From the NCBI GenBank assembly GCA_013041975.1, contig JABDQZ010000073.1:1-5025 (forward strand): 5,025 nucleotides of DNA. Reading direction: 5' to 3'. Source of the DNA: Gammaproteobacteria bacterium (GTDB lineage Bacteria > Pseudomonadota > Gammaproteobacteria > Chromatiales > Chromatiaceae). A model generated the notes under the pieces. It searched no databases and was not told the DNA's origin. It saw only the letters and a list, made by a program, of their open reading frames with translations. Positions 1 through 5,025 of the stretch are shown piece after piece. Both the position numbers and the translations under genes were made by a program. The number at the start of each line of letters is the position of its first letter. Positions within the stretch are counted from its first letter, which is position 1.

Positions 1-37
1 TCATCGAGGTGAGGACGGGTGCGCTGAAAAACGTTAG

Positions 38-826
38 CTAATAACTGTGTTCCCTGCCTGGATAAGCAGCATCCTTCACAGACTGAACGTAGGCCCTGAT
101 GGCTCCATCAATACTACCGGCTTCAGCCAGAAAGTCTTTGACAAAACGTGGCTGCAAGCCATCGGAATTCATACCCAGCATGTCATACAGCACCAGCACC
201 TGGCCGTCGACATCGACTCCGGCACCAATACCTATAACGGGTATTTTCAGATTCTTGCTGATTTCCTTTGCCAGTTCGGCAGGTACACATTCCACTACCA
301 GCAACTGGGCACCCGCTTCTTCCAGTGCTTCGGCATCAAGAAAGATTTTCCTGGCATCCTGCTTGTCTTTACCCTGTACATGATAACCGCCTAGCTGATG
401 TATAGACTGGGGCAACAAGCCGAGGTGGCCACAAACAGGAATTGACTGCGCGGTCATTTTCTTGATCAGGTCAAGCTCTGCCGCTCCTTCAAGCTTGACC
501 ATCTGCGCACCGCCTTCCTGCATCAGCCTGGCCGCATTCAGCAAAGCCTGTTCATCGGAAGCATGGCTCATGAATGGCATATCGGCGATCACAAAAGCCT
601 TGCTCACACCGCGGGTAACACAGGCCGTGTGATAAACCATGTGATCCATCGTCACTGGCACCGTACTGCCCTGCCCCTGCACCACCATGCCCAGAGAATC
701 ACCAACCAGAATGACTTCAACACCGGCATTTTCTGCAATCTTGGCAAAGCTGGCATCATAGCTGGTAAGAACAGCAATTTTTTCGCCCTGCTGCTTAAGC
801 TTGTTTAAGGAATTTATTGTGATCAC
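38..826 (-). CDS. panB: 3-methyl-2-oxobutanoate hydroxymethyltransferase (ketopantoate hydroxymethyltransferase)
   Basis: Catalyses the first committed step of pantothenate (vitamin B5/CoA) synthesis in the cytosol: 5,10-methylene-THF plus 3-methyl-2-oxobutanoate gives 2-dehydropantoate. The 262-residue product matches the usual PanB length (about 264). A single TIM-barrel domain fills the protein. Visible family motifs are LTSYDASFAKI (20-30), VGDSLGM with the metal-binding Asp at 43, ADMPFMS with the second metal-binding Asp at 82, MVKLEG (109-114), GHLGLLPQ (133-140), VVECVP with the catalytic-type Glu at 179, and IGIGAG (198-203). The start is GTG (824-826). An in-frame stop 36 bp upstream (860-862) and the absence of any in-frame ATG between leave no better choice. 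No clear Shine-Dalgarno is seen. It lies 47 bp downstream of the fkbM-like gene and is separated from folK by unrelated genes. Family assignment is very secure. Confidence 0.97.
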   Translation of the reverse strand: MITINSLNKLKQQGEKIAVLTSYDASFAKIAENAGVEVILVGDSLGMVVQGQGSTVPVTMDHMVYHTACVTRGVSKAFVIADMPFMSHASDEQALLNAARLMQEGGAQMVKLEGAAELDLIKKMTAQSIPVCGHLGLLPQSIHQLGGYHVQGKDKQDARKIFLDAEALEEAGAQLLVVECVPAELAKEISKNLKIPVIGIGAGVDVDGQVLVLYDMLGMNSDGLQPRFVKDFLAEAGSIDGAIRAYVQSVKDAAYPGREHSY

Positions 827-873
827 TAAATCAGTACATTCATCATTAATTCGTAATTGTTAATACTAACAGA

Positions 874-1593
874 CTATGAAAAGACCATTCCATCGCCAAT
901 AAACTCCGGTAAACCATAAATTGAGGTAAAAGAAACCCGGTTCAGGTATTTGTACCCCTTAAGTTTTAAAAATTGATGAATCTCGGTTTCCAGTACTTCT
1001 TCAATATCTTTCGCATAGATTTCTACAGAAATAATCTTTGGCTTATATCGCTCAAAATCCAGAGATTTCAGTACATTTAAATCATGACCTTCAACATCAA
1101 TATTCAAATAATCAATTTCCCGGTCTTCATAATCAGTATCATCGATCACCTGGGTCAACGAGCGAGGATGCACAATTTGAGCATTTTCAACATCTCCATG
1201 TCTTTCCAGACCTGTCTGCACATCAATGGTAGCGCCTACCGTATAGGGACCATGTGAGAAAATCTTTACTGGCTCATCATTATCAGATATTGCCTGGCAG
1301 ATATTGGTGTCTTTGGGTCTTCGAATATTGAAAGCCTGTATTTTCAAAGGCTCCATGTCGATATTGATACCGCGCCAACCTCTTTTATAGAGGTAATAGG
1401 TATTTGACCATTTCGTTGGATGATAGGCTCCAACATCAACGAAAAAACCATGGTTTCGATCAGACTTTCTTTTTCGAAATATCATGAATATCGGAATATC
1501 TTCGCCAAACTGGCCGTAAGAAATTCTGAATTGCTTTGTAAAAAAAAGCTTTCTCAGCATATGAAAAAAGTTTTTCATAATAAAAATCATCAC
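874..1593 (-). CDS. FkbM family SAM-dependent methyltransferase
   Basis: A 239-residue class I (Rossmann-fold) methyltransferase of the FkbM/Methyltransf_21 family. Such enzymes O-methylate sugars or other small acceptors and are often found in surface-glycan gene sets; the substrate here is unknown. Visible features are SYGQFGEDI (25-33), the SAM-binding motif I FFVDVGAYHP (50-59), the acidic strand IDMEP (78-82), and the FkbM hallmark LNIDVEGHDLNVLKSLDF (163-180) followed by KPKIISVEI (184-192). The start is uncertain: GTG at 1591-1593, ATG at 1588-1590 or ATG at 1576-1578 are all possible, and none has a strong ribosome binding site. The N-terminus is basic and aromatic, without a convincing signal peptide. 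The gene is clearly more AT-rich than panB and sits between panB and folK, which are usually near neighbours, so acquisition is plausible. It may be cotranscribed with panB, 47 bp downstream. Confidence 0.9.
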   Translation of the reverse strand: MMIFIMKNFFHMLRKLFFTKQFRISYGQFGEDIPIFMIFRKRKSDRNHGFFVDVGAYHPTKWSNTYYLYKRGWRGINIDMEPLKIQAFNIRRPKDTNICQAISDNDEPVKIFSHGPYTVGATIDVQTGLERHGDVENAQIVHPRSLTQVIDDTDYEDREIDYLNIDVEGHDLNVLKSLDFERYKPKIISVEIYAKDIEEVLETEIHQFLKLKGYKYLNRVSFTSIYGLPEFIGDGMVFS

Positions 1594-1663
1594 ATCAAAT
1601 TTAAGTTGGGAATAAAATTAACCCATTAGCCCGGTTGTTCCCAGCAAATTTTATCTTCTGTAT

Positions 1664-1674
1664 CAGTTAAACTG
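1664..1674. promoter_or_regulatory. 11-bp palindrome in the divergent spacer (possible operator)
   Basis: CAGTT-A-AACTG is a perfect inverted repeat with 5-bp arms in the 161-bp spacer between the fkbM-like gene and the mutarotase gene. The symmetry and location fit an operator shared by two divergent promoters. No convincing -35/-10 pair was found next to it, and a palindrome this short can arise by chance. Confidence 0.2.
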
Positions 1675-1709
1675 GCCAAAATGATATTGATTGGATAGGC
1701 TGTTTTCAG

Positions 1710-1723
1710 CATTGGCACCAATG
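1710..1723. promoter_or_regulatory. inverted repeat CATTGG-CA-CCAATG upstream of the mutarotase gene
   Basis: Perfect 6-bp arms flank a 2-base spacer, ending 31 bases before the mutarotase ATG. The position suits a repressor site or a small leader hairpin. It is the second symmetric element in this divergent spacer. Function is inferred from symmetry and location only. Confidence 0.25.
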
Positions 1724-1754
1724 AAACCCGCCGCTTGAAATGGAATAATATGAA

Positions 1755-2678
1755 ATGGACATTAAGCCGTTAAATGATGAGTTCAGCATTGCCGATCAGC
1801 TGTTTTTTGTCGAGGGGAACGGCGATTATCCCTGTATTCGCATCCGTAATGCTTATGCTGATGCCCTGATTTCTGTCTATGGCGGGCAAGTCCTGTCTTT
1901 CAGGCCAAAAGGCTCTGATGAACTGCTGTTTTTAGGCGAGAAAGCCTTCTTCGAGGAAGGCAAGGCTATAAAAGGTGGAGTACCGGTGTGCTGGCCCTGG
2001 TTTGGTCCTCATCCAGAGAAGAAAAGCTATCCTGCCCATGGCTTTGTGCGTAATCGCATGTGGAATGTAATGCATACTGAAACCACCGAAAATGGATCAA
2101 CAAAGGTCTCGCTTGGTATCAAATCCACAGCCGAAACACGCTCGATCTGGCCACATGATTTCTCGCTTAAACTCGATATTACCGTCAGCGACACAATGCT
2201 ATTGGAGCTGACAACCCGAAATACTGGTGACCAGACATTTTCAATGACTCAGGCGTTGCATAGTTATTTTTCGGTGGGAGATGTCAGCCAGATACAGCTG
2301 CTTGGATTAGAAGACAAGCAATATATCGATAAAACCGATAGTGACTCAGTCAAACAGCAGGATGGCATTGTAACAATCAGCAATGAAGTGGATCGTATTT
2401 ATTATGATGCTCCCGCTTTACTGACAATTGCAGATAAGTCCATGCAGCGAAATATTCAAATCAATTCCAGCGGTAATAGAACGACCGTTGTATGGAATCC
2501 CTGGTCAGAGATTAGTAAAAGCAGCGCAGATTTGCAGGATGATGATTACCAGCGTTTTCTCTGCGTGGAAACGGCTAACGCTGTCGATGATGCTGTAGAG
2601 GTTGCAGCTGGTGATGCATATAAACTAACAGCTGAAATAACTATAGAGATACAACACTCAAATCATCAGACTATTTAA
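1755..2678 (+). CDS. yeaD: D-hexose-6-phosphate mutarotase (YeaD-like, aldose 1-epimerase superfamily)
   Basis: Likely interconverts the alpha and beta anomers of glucose-6-phosphate or related hexose-6-phosphates in the cytosol. The 307-residue product is of normal length for the family. It has one galactose-mutarotase-like beta-sandwich domain. Diagnostic motifs are YGGQVLSFRP (42-51), GGVPVCWPWFGPH (74-86), AHGFVRNRMW (94-103), TQALHSYF with the predicted catalytic His at 169, EVDRIYYD (211-218), VVWNPW (245-250), and FLCVETAN with the predicted catalytic Glu at 272. The HGF-R element and the WNPW/CVE motifs fit the sugar-phosphate (YeaD/YMR099c) branch better than plain aldose 1-epimerases. 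The start is ATG 1755-1757, with a weak GGAA (1742-1745) nine bases upstream. It diverges from the fkbM-like gene across 161 bp. Exact substrate preference is inferred from the family. Confidence 0.93.
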   Translation: MDIKPLNDEFSIADQLFFVEGNGDYPCIRIRNAYADALISVYGGQVLSFRPKGSDELLFLGEKAFFEEGKAIKGGVPVCWPWFGPHPEKKSYPAHGFVRNRMWNVMHTETTENGSTKVSLGIKSTAETRSIWPHDFSLKLDITVSDTMLLELTTRNTGDQTFSMTQALHSYFSVGDVSQIQLLGLEDKQYIDKTDSDSVKQQDGIVTISNEVDRIYYDAPALLTIADKSMQRNIQINSSGNRTTVVWNPWSEISKSSADLQDDDYQRFLCVETANAVDDAVEVAAGDAYKLTAEITIEIQHSNHQTI

Positions 2679-2747
2679 CGAGCGCCTGAAATTTATTTGG
2701 CGGTAAAGGCTACTAAAAAACTACCCTATTTAGTTAACGAGCTGAAA
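2671..2747. repeat. imperfect direct repeat spanning the mutarotase stop codon
   Basis: Copy 1 is at 2671-2691 and copy 2 at 2726-2747. Both contain CTATTTA, then ACGAGC, then TGAAA, in the same order. They differ by a 3-base insertion (before ACGAGC in copy 2) and a 3-base deletion (after it). The mutarotase TAA stop lies inside copy 1. This may be a small local duplication; chance similarity is not excluded. Confidence 0.3.
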
Positions 2748-2753
2748 CATCCA

Positions 2754-2782
2754 TTGGTTGTGATTTAAAAAAACGTTAAAAT
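2754..2782 (+). promoter_or_regulatory. candidate sigma-70 promoter for the small gene at 2810
   Basis: TTGGTT (2754-2759, 3/6 to the -35 consensus) is separated by exactly 17 bases from TAAAAT (2777-2782, 5/6 to the -10 consensus). The predicted start of transcription is near 2789, leaving a leader of about 20 bases that contains GAAG before ATG 2810. The local sequence is AT-rich. This is a pattern match only. Confidence 0.45.
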
Positions 2783-2799
2783 AATATTTTGACTACGAC

Positions 2800-2803
2800 G
2801 AAG
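2800..2803 (+). promoter_or_regulatory. possible Shine-Dalgarno that decides the ATG 2810 start
   Basis: GAAG lies six bases before ATG 2810. The competing TTG at 2789 has only an AT-rich stretch upstream and no purine-rich site. The motif is short, so the support is modest. Confidence 0.35.
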
Positions 2804-2809
2804 ATCGAC

Positions 2810-3118
2810 ATGCCACGTCCAACATATCCAGGAATCAACAACGACCCCAGCGGTGCAATGCACAGCACCGGAAAAATGATACGCGATGCCTGGGTCTTTG
2901 GTATCTTGCCAGAAACTGAAGACTGTAGTGGCTGGACTGAGCAGCGACTGGAAGGTCTGCACGCAGAAGTGGCCAACGCCTGGGAGCCCTACGGTCATCT
3001 ACCCTCGCAGCTGCCAACCGAGCTGCGAGAAAAACATGCGCGTATCTTCAAAGAAGCGCTGGAATTTGCCAAAACCAAGGGCTGGAGCGCAGATGATGCA
3101 TTGAAAGACGATCATTGA
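2810..3118 (+). CDS. small conserved protein of unknown function
   Basis: Encodes 102 residues (109 if read from TTG 2789-2791). I do not recognise a named family, although the opening PRPTYPGINNDPSGAM and the stretch DAWVFGILPETEDCSGW have the look of a conserved gammaproteobacterial hypothetical protein. It is soluble, with no signal peptide or membrane segment. The first half is rich in Gly, Pro and Trp. The second half (roughly 48-95) is likely helical and charged, with ELREKHARIFKEALEFAKTKGW, and it ends in an acidic DDALKDDH tail. There is a single Cys. ATG 2810 is preferred because it has GAAG six bases upstream, and because a good -10 box at 2777-2782 would put the transcript start near 2789, on top of the TTG. 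G+C (about 63% in 2941-3000) and long open coding support a real gene. It is convergent with the deoxynucleoside kinase gene. Confidence 0.8.
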   Translation: MPRPTYPGINNDPSGAMHSTGKMIRDAWVFGILPETEDCSGWTEQRLEGLHAEVANAWEPYGHLPSQLPTELREKHARIFKEALEFAKTKGWSADDALKDDH

Positions 3119-3133
3119 AGCGTCAACCCATTC

Positions 3134-3184
3134 TTTACCGAAGTAAATTGAACTGCAGCCCATCATGGACTGTATTTACTTTAC
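3134..3184. terminator. hairpin-forming region between convergent genes (possible bidirectional terminator)
   Basis: TTTAC (3134-3138) pairs with GTAAA (3143-3147) across CGAA. On the minus strand this reads as a 5-bp stem with a cUUCGg tetraloop. AAGTAAAT (3141-3148) is also a perfect inverted repeat with ATTTACTT (3174-3181), around an inner near-palindrome CAGCCCAT-C-ATGGACTG (3155-3171, one mismatch). The two folds share the middle segment and exclude each other. The region starts 15 bases after the stop of the small gene and reaches the dNK stop codon. Neither strand shows a proper U-run after the stem, so intrinsic termination would be weak. Confidence 0.35.
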
Positions 3185-3861
3185 AGAAACGAGGGACCGG
3201 GATTAAAAAAATGCCGCCCCGCCTTGATCGTGCAGATTTTCTCCAGCAGCAATTGATAATCTTTCTCGGATGCCAGGGGATTAATTTCAGAAGCATTGAT
3301 AATCAATAACGGTGATCGTTTGTACTGACTGAAGTAACCATTATAGGCATCCAGCAATCGATGCAGATAACCGGGATCCATATCCCGTTCTTCGCTACGT
3401 GAACGTTTGTGTACCCGTGACATCAAGACCTCTACCGGGGCCTGCAGATAAACCACCAGGTCAGGCACTGGTGCTTCCATACTCAGTTTCTGGTAAATCT
3501 GTTCATACAGATCCATTTCGTTCATATCCAGATTAAGCTCAGCAAACAGCCTGTCCTTGTCGAGCATGAAATCGGAAATCATGGTTTGCATAAAAAGATC
3601 ATGCTGGCGCAAGCCTGCCAGTTGTCTGCTGCGCTGGAACAGAAAATAGAGTTGTGTTTGAAATGCCGTGGAACGGCGATCCTTGTAGAAAGTCTTGAGA
3701 AACGGGTTATCTTCAGGATTTTCCAGCAACATTTCGGAACTGAAAGTCTCGGCCAGGCGTTTGACCAGGCTGGTTTTCCCCACACCGATCGGCCCCTCTA
3801 TGACCAGAAATCGCGGTGGACTATGCGTTTTTAGAGTATCTTGCGATTCCTCAGTGCTCAT
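3181..3861 (-). CDS. deoxynucleoside kinase family protein (dNK/dGK/dCK-like)
   Basis: A 226-residue P-loop kinase of the dNK family, which phosphorylates deoxynucleosides to dNMPs with ATP in nucleotide salvage; which base it prefers cannot be read from the sequence. Visible features are the Walker A loop IEGPIGVGKTSL (21-32), the nucleoside-site segment ENPEDNPFLKTFYKD (47-61) followed by FQTQLYFLFQR (67-77), SDFMLDKDRLFA (96-107) in place of the usual E/D-R-S region, DLVVYLQAPVEVLMSRVHKR (134-153), and an Arg-rich lid, KRSRSEERD (152-160). The first 16 residues look disordered. The ATG overlaps the folK stop by four bases (ATGA) and lacks a Shine-Dalgarno, so translation is probably coupled to folK. 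Its stop abuts the hairpin region 3134-3184. Other proteobacteria carry a dNK gene beside folK and panB, so this position is likely ancestral. Confidence 0.92.
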   Translation of the reverse strand: MSTEESQDTLKTHSPPRFLVIEGPIGVGKTSLVKRLAETFSSEMLLENPEDNPFLKTFYKDRRSTAFQTQLYFLFQRSRQLAGLRQHDLFMQTMISDFMLDKDRLFAELNLDMNEMDLYEQIYQKLSMEAPVPDLVVYLQAPVEVLMSRVHKRSRSEERDMDPGYLHRLLDAYNGYFSQYKRSPLLIINASEINPLASEKDYQLLLEKICTIKAGRHFFNPGPSFL

Positions 3862-4337
3862 AATTTTTTAATAGCATTGTCTGGACAATGCGCCAGTAAA
3901 TCCAGTAGAGCTCCCTGCCCTGGTATCTGAAACTCTTCCGAGGTAATTTCCATCAAAGGTAACAGGACAAAATTACGATTAGCGATCTCCCTATGTGGAA
4001 CCTTCAACCTTTCGCTATCAATAATCTCATCAGCGTACAATAAAATATCCATATCAAGGGTGCGTGCTCCCCATCGTTCAGTTCTTACCCTGCCTTGCAG
4101 GTTTTCAATTTCCTGTAAAACATCCAGTAACTGTTCTGCTGACAAAACTGTTTCAATCGCTACCACCGCATTGATGTAATCACCCTGGCCTTCAGGGCCT
4201 ACAGGCGCACTTATATAGTTCGACGAAACCGTTTTGACGGTGATCCCTTCAATATCGCGTAGTGACTGAATCGCCTGCTCAAGTTGTTGCTGCGGTTTCC
4301 CAAGGTTGCTGCCCAAGCCGATAAAAGCCTTGGCCAT
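3858..4337 (-). CDS. folK: 2-amino-4-hydroxy-6-hydroxymethyldihydropteridine pyrophosphokinase (HPPK)
   Basis: Transfers pyrophosphate from ATP to 6-hydroxymethyl-7,8-dihydropterin in the cytosol, supplying the substrate of dihydropteroate synthase in folate synthesis. The product is 159 residues from ATG 4335-4337, the same length as E. coli FolK. The motifs are complete: FIGLGSNLG (5-13), APVGPEGQGDYINAVVAIET (44-63), the HPPK signature RWGARTLDMDILLY (88-101) with the Mg-binding Asp pair at 95 and 97, and VPHREIANRNFVLLPL (113-128). The ATG overlaps the pcnB stop by one base (TGATG). A GTG immediately before it (4338-4340) would add one residue and make a four-base overlap. No strong ribosome binding site is present, so translation is probably coupled to pcnB. 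The 3' end overlaps the dNK start. Confidence 0.97.
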   Translation of the reverse strand: MAKAFIGLGSNLGKPQQQLEQAIQSLRDIEGITVKTVSSNYISAPVGPEGQGDYINAVVAIETVLSAEQLLDVLQEIENLQGRVRTERWGARTLDMDILLYADEIIDSERLKVPHREIANRNFVLLPLMEITSEEFQIPGQGALLDLLAHCPDNAIKKL

Positions 4338-5025
4338 CACGACTGACTATTGCCATTACCACCCGGTTTACGCTGGCGATTGCGTGAACGGTAATTTTTC
4401 CTGCCTGAGGCTTTCTTTTTCGGTTTTTGCTGTAATTCGGGCTGCCCTTCCTGGTAGCGCGTCCACCACTCGGCCTGGGAACTTTCCACTTCACCGGATT
4501 CAGCCCTGAGTAACAGAAAGTCATAAGCCGCCCTGAATCGTGGATGTTCAATCAGGCGTCGTGCCTTTTTGGCATTCCGTCCGCGCTCAAGACGTAACTG
4601 TAAATTCCAGATTTCTTTCATCGGTCCGGAAAAACGCCGTGGAATTGAAATTTTGCGAAGCTGTTGTGCAAGCACAGAATCTGCTGCATCAAACATTGCC
4701 GTCTGCGGTATCAGGCCCTGCAGAACACGCTCTTCAAAGGCTTTTCTTACCGGTTCCCATAGAAAAACGGCAAACAGAAATGCCGGAGTTACCGGTTTAT
4801 CTTCCCTGATACGCGAATCGGTATTGACCAGCCCCTGCATGACAAACTGGATAGGGAAATGCTGCTCTTCCTGTTCCAGCACATGGTCAGTCAATGGAAA
4901 CAGGTGTTTGAATAAATCATACTGGCGCAGCTTTTCAAAGGTATGGACGGCACTGCCACCAAGAAACAGTTTCAACACCTCTTCAAACAACCTGGCGGCG
5001 GGGACATCATCCAGCAAATAGGCCA
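4337..5025 (-). CDS. pcnB: poly(A) polymerase I, C-terminal part (gene runs off the window)
   Basis: About 229 C-terminal residues are present; the N-terminal nucleotidyltransferase domain lies beyond the right edge. PcnB adds 3' poly(A) tails to RNA, promoting its decay, and controls copy number of some plasmids. The frame is open to the last base, so the TTG at 5015-5017 is an internal Leu codon and not a start. Recognisable PcnB segments are YLLDDVPAARLFEEVLKLFL just inside the edge, then FEKLRQYDLFKHLFP, RIREDKPVTPAFLFAVFLW, ISIPRRFSGPMKEIWNLQLR and EHPRFRAAYDFLLLRAESGE. These belong to the arm/RNA-binding region. The C-terminus (roughly the last 35 residues) is a highly basic, probably disordered tail, KPKKKASGRKNYRSRNRQRK, as is common in PcnB and suited to RNA contact. 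It is followed at once by folK with a TGATG junction, and is presumably the first window gene of a pcnB-folK-dNK operon. Confidence 0.95.
   Translation of the reverse strand, partial: AYLLDDVPAARLFEEVLKLFLGGSAVHTFEKLRQYDLFKHLFPLTDHVLEQEEQHFPIQFVMQGLVNTDSRIREDKPVTPAFLFAVFLWEPVRKAFEERVLQGLIPQTAMFDAADSVLAQQLRKISIPRRFSGPMKEIWNLQLRLERGRNAKKARRLIEHPRFRAAYDFLLLRAESGEVESSQAEWWTRYQEGQPELQQKPKKKASGRKNYRSRNRQRKPGGNGNSQS

Noticed and set aside
1..37. Start of panC after panB on the minus strand
   Set aside because: An ATG can be read at 2-4, 33 bases after the panB stop, but it has no ribosome binding site and only one further base is visible. panC is expected from gene order, not shown by sequence.
47..394. 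Plus-strand open frames of 94-115 codons opposite panB
   Set aside because: They are antisense shadows of a clear panB reading frame, with no recognisable protein motif.
2789..2809. TTG 2789 as start of the small gene
   Set aside because: It has no upstream purine-rich site and coincides with the predicted transcription start; ATG 2810 fits better. Not excluded.
2765..3017. Minus-strand open frames (60-77 codons) opposite the small 2810 gene
   Set aside because: They are shadows caused by GC-rich coding of the opposite strand. Their compositions are Cys/Ser/Arg-rich and unlike proteins.
3115..3309. Plus-strand frame of 64 codons starting with TTG
   Set aside because: It runs through the hairpin region and antisense to the dNK 3' end. 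No family motif is visible.
4279..4809. Open frames of 67-90 codons overlapping pcnB and folK
   Set aside because: They are shadows of two well-recognised genes in other frames.
1..5025. CRISPR, tRNA/rRNA, transposase or defence genes
   Set aside because: No regularly spaced repeats, no cloverleaf-like segments noticed by eye, and no integrase, transposase or nuclease motifs in any convincing frame.

Overview
The window looks like chromosomal DNA of a gammaproteobacterium. The minus strand carries the end of pcnB, then folK, then a deoxynucleoside kinase gene and, further on, panB. A pcnB-folK-(dNK)-panB-panC neighbourhood is typical of that class. The genus cannot be read from the sequence. 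Base composition is uneven. Hand counts of single 60-base lines give about 53% G+C inside panB (301-360), 32% and 18% in and around the fkbM-like gene (1081-1140, 1561-1620), about 42-50% in the mutarotase gene, 63% in the small 2810-3118 gene (2941-3000) and 42% in folK (4081-4140).

Layout from right to left on the minus strand: pcnB (poly(A) polymerase I, 5' end outside the window), folK (pterin pyrophosphokinase) and a dNK-family deoxynucleoside kinase form a tight, overlapping operon (4337-5025, 3858-4337, 3181-3861). It ends against a convergent plus-strand gene, with a potential alternative hairpin region between them (3134-3184). The plus-strand block holds a YeaD-type hexose-6-phosphate mutarotase gene (1755-2678) and a small conserved gene of unknown function (2810-3118) with a plausible promoter of its own. 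A 161-bp divergent spacer with two short inverted repeats separates the mutarotase gene from an AT-rich FkbM-family methyltransferase gene on the minus strand (874-1593). That gene lies 47 bp upstream of panB (38-826). The first 37 bases lie after panB; panC would be expected there, but it cannot be confirmed.

Functionally the minus-strand genes are housekeeping: RNA 3' adenylation, folate synthesis, dNTP salvage and pantothenate/CoA synthesis. PanB uses a folate cofactor (5,10-methylene-THF), a loose link to FolK. The fkbM/mutarotase/small-gene block splits panB from folK. It looks like an insertion or rearrangement in the ancestral cluster, with fkbM the most likely acquired piece. I found no tRNA, rRNA, CRISPR array, transposase or defence system. 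No clearly novel system is evident; the best leads are the small uncharacterised gene and the hairpin region at 3134-3184.
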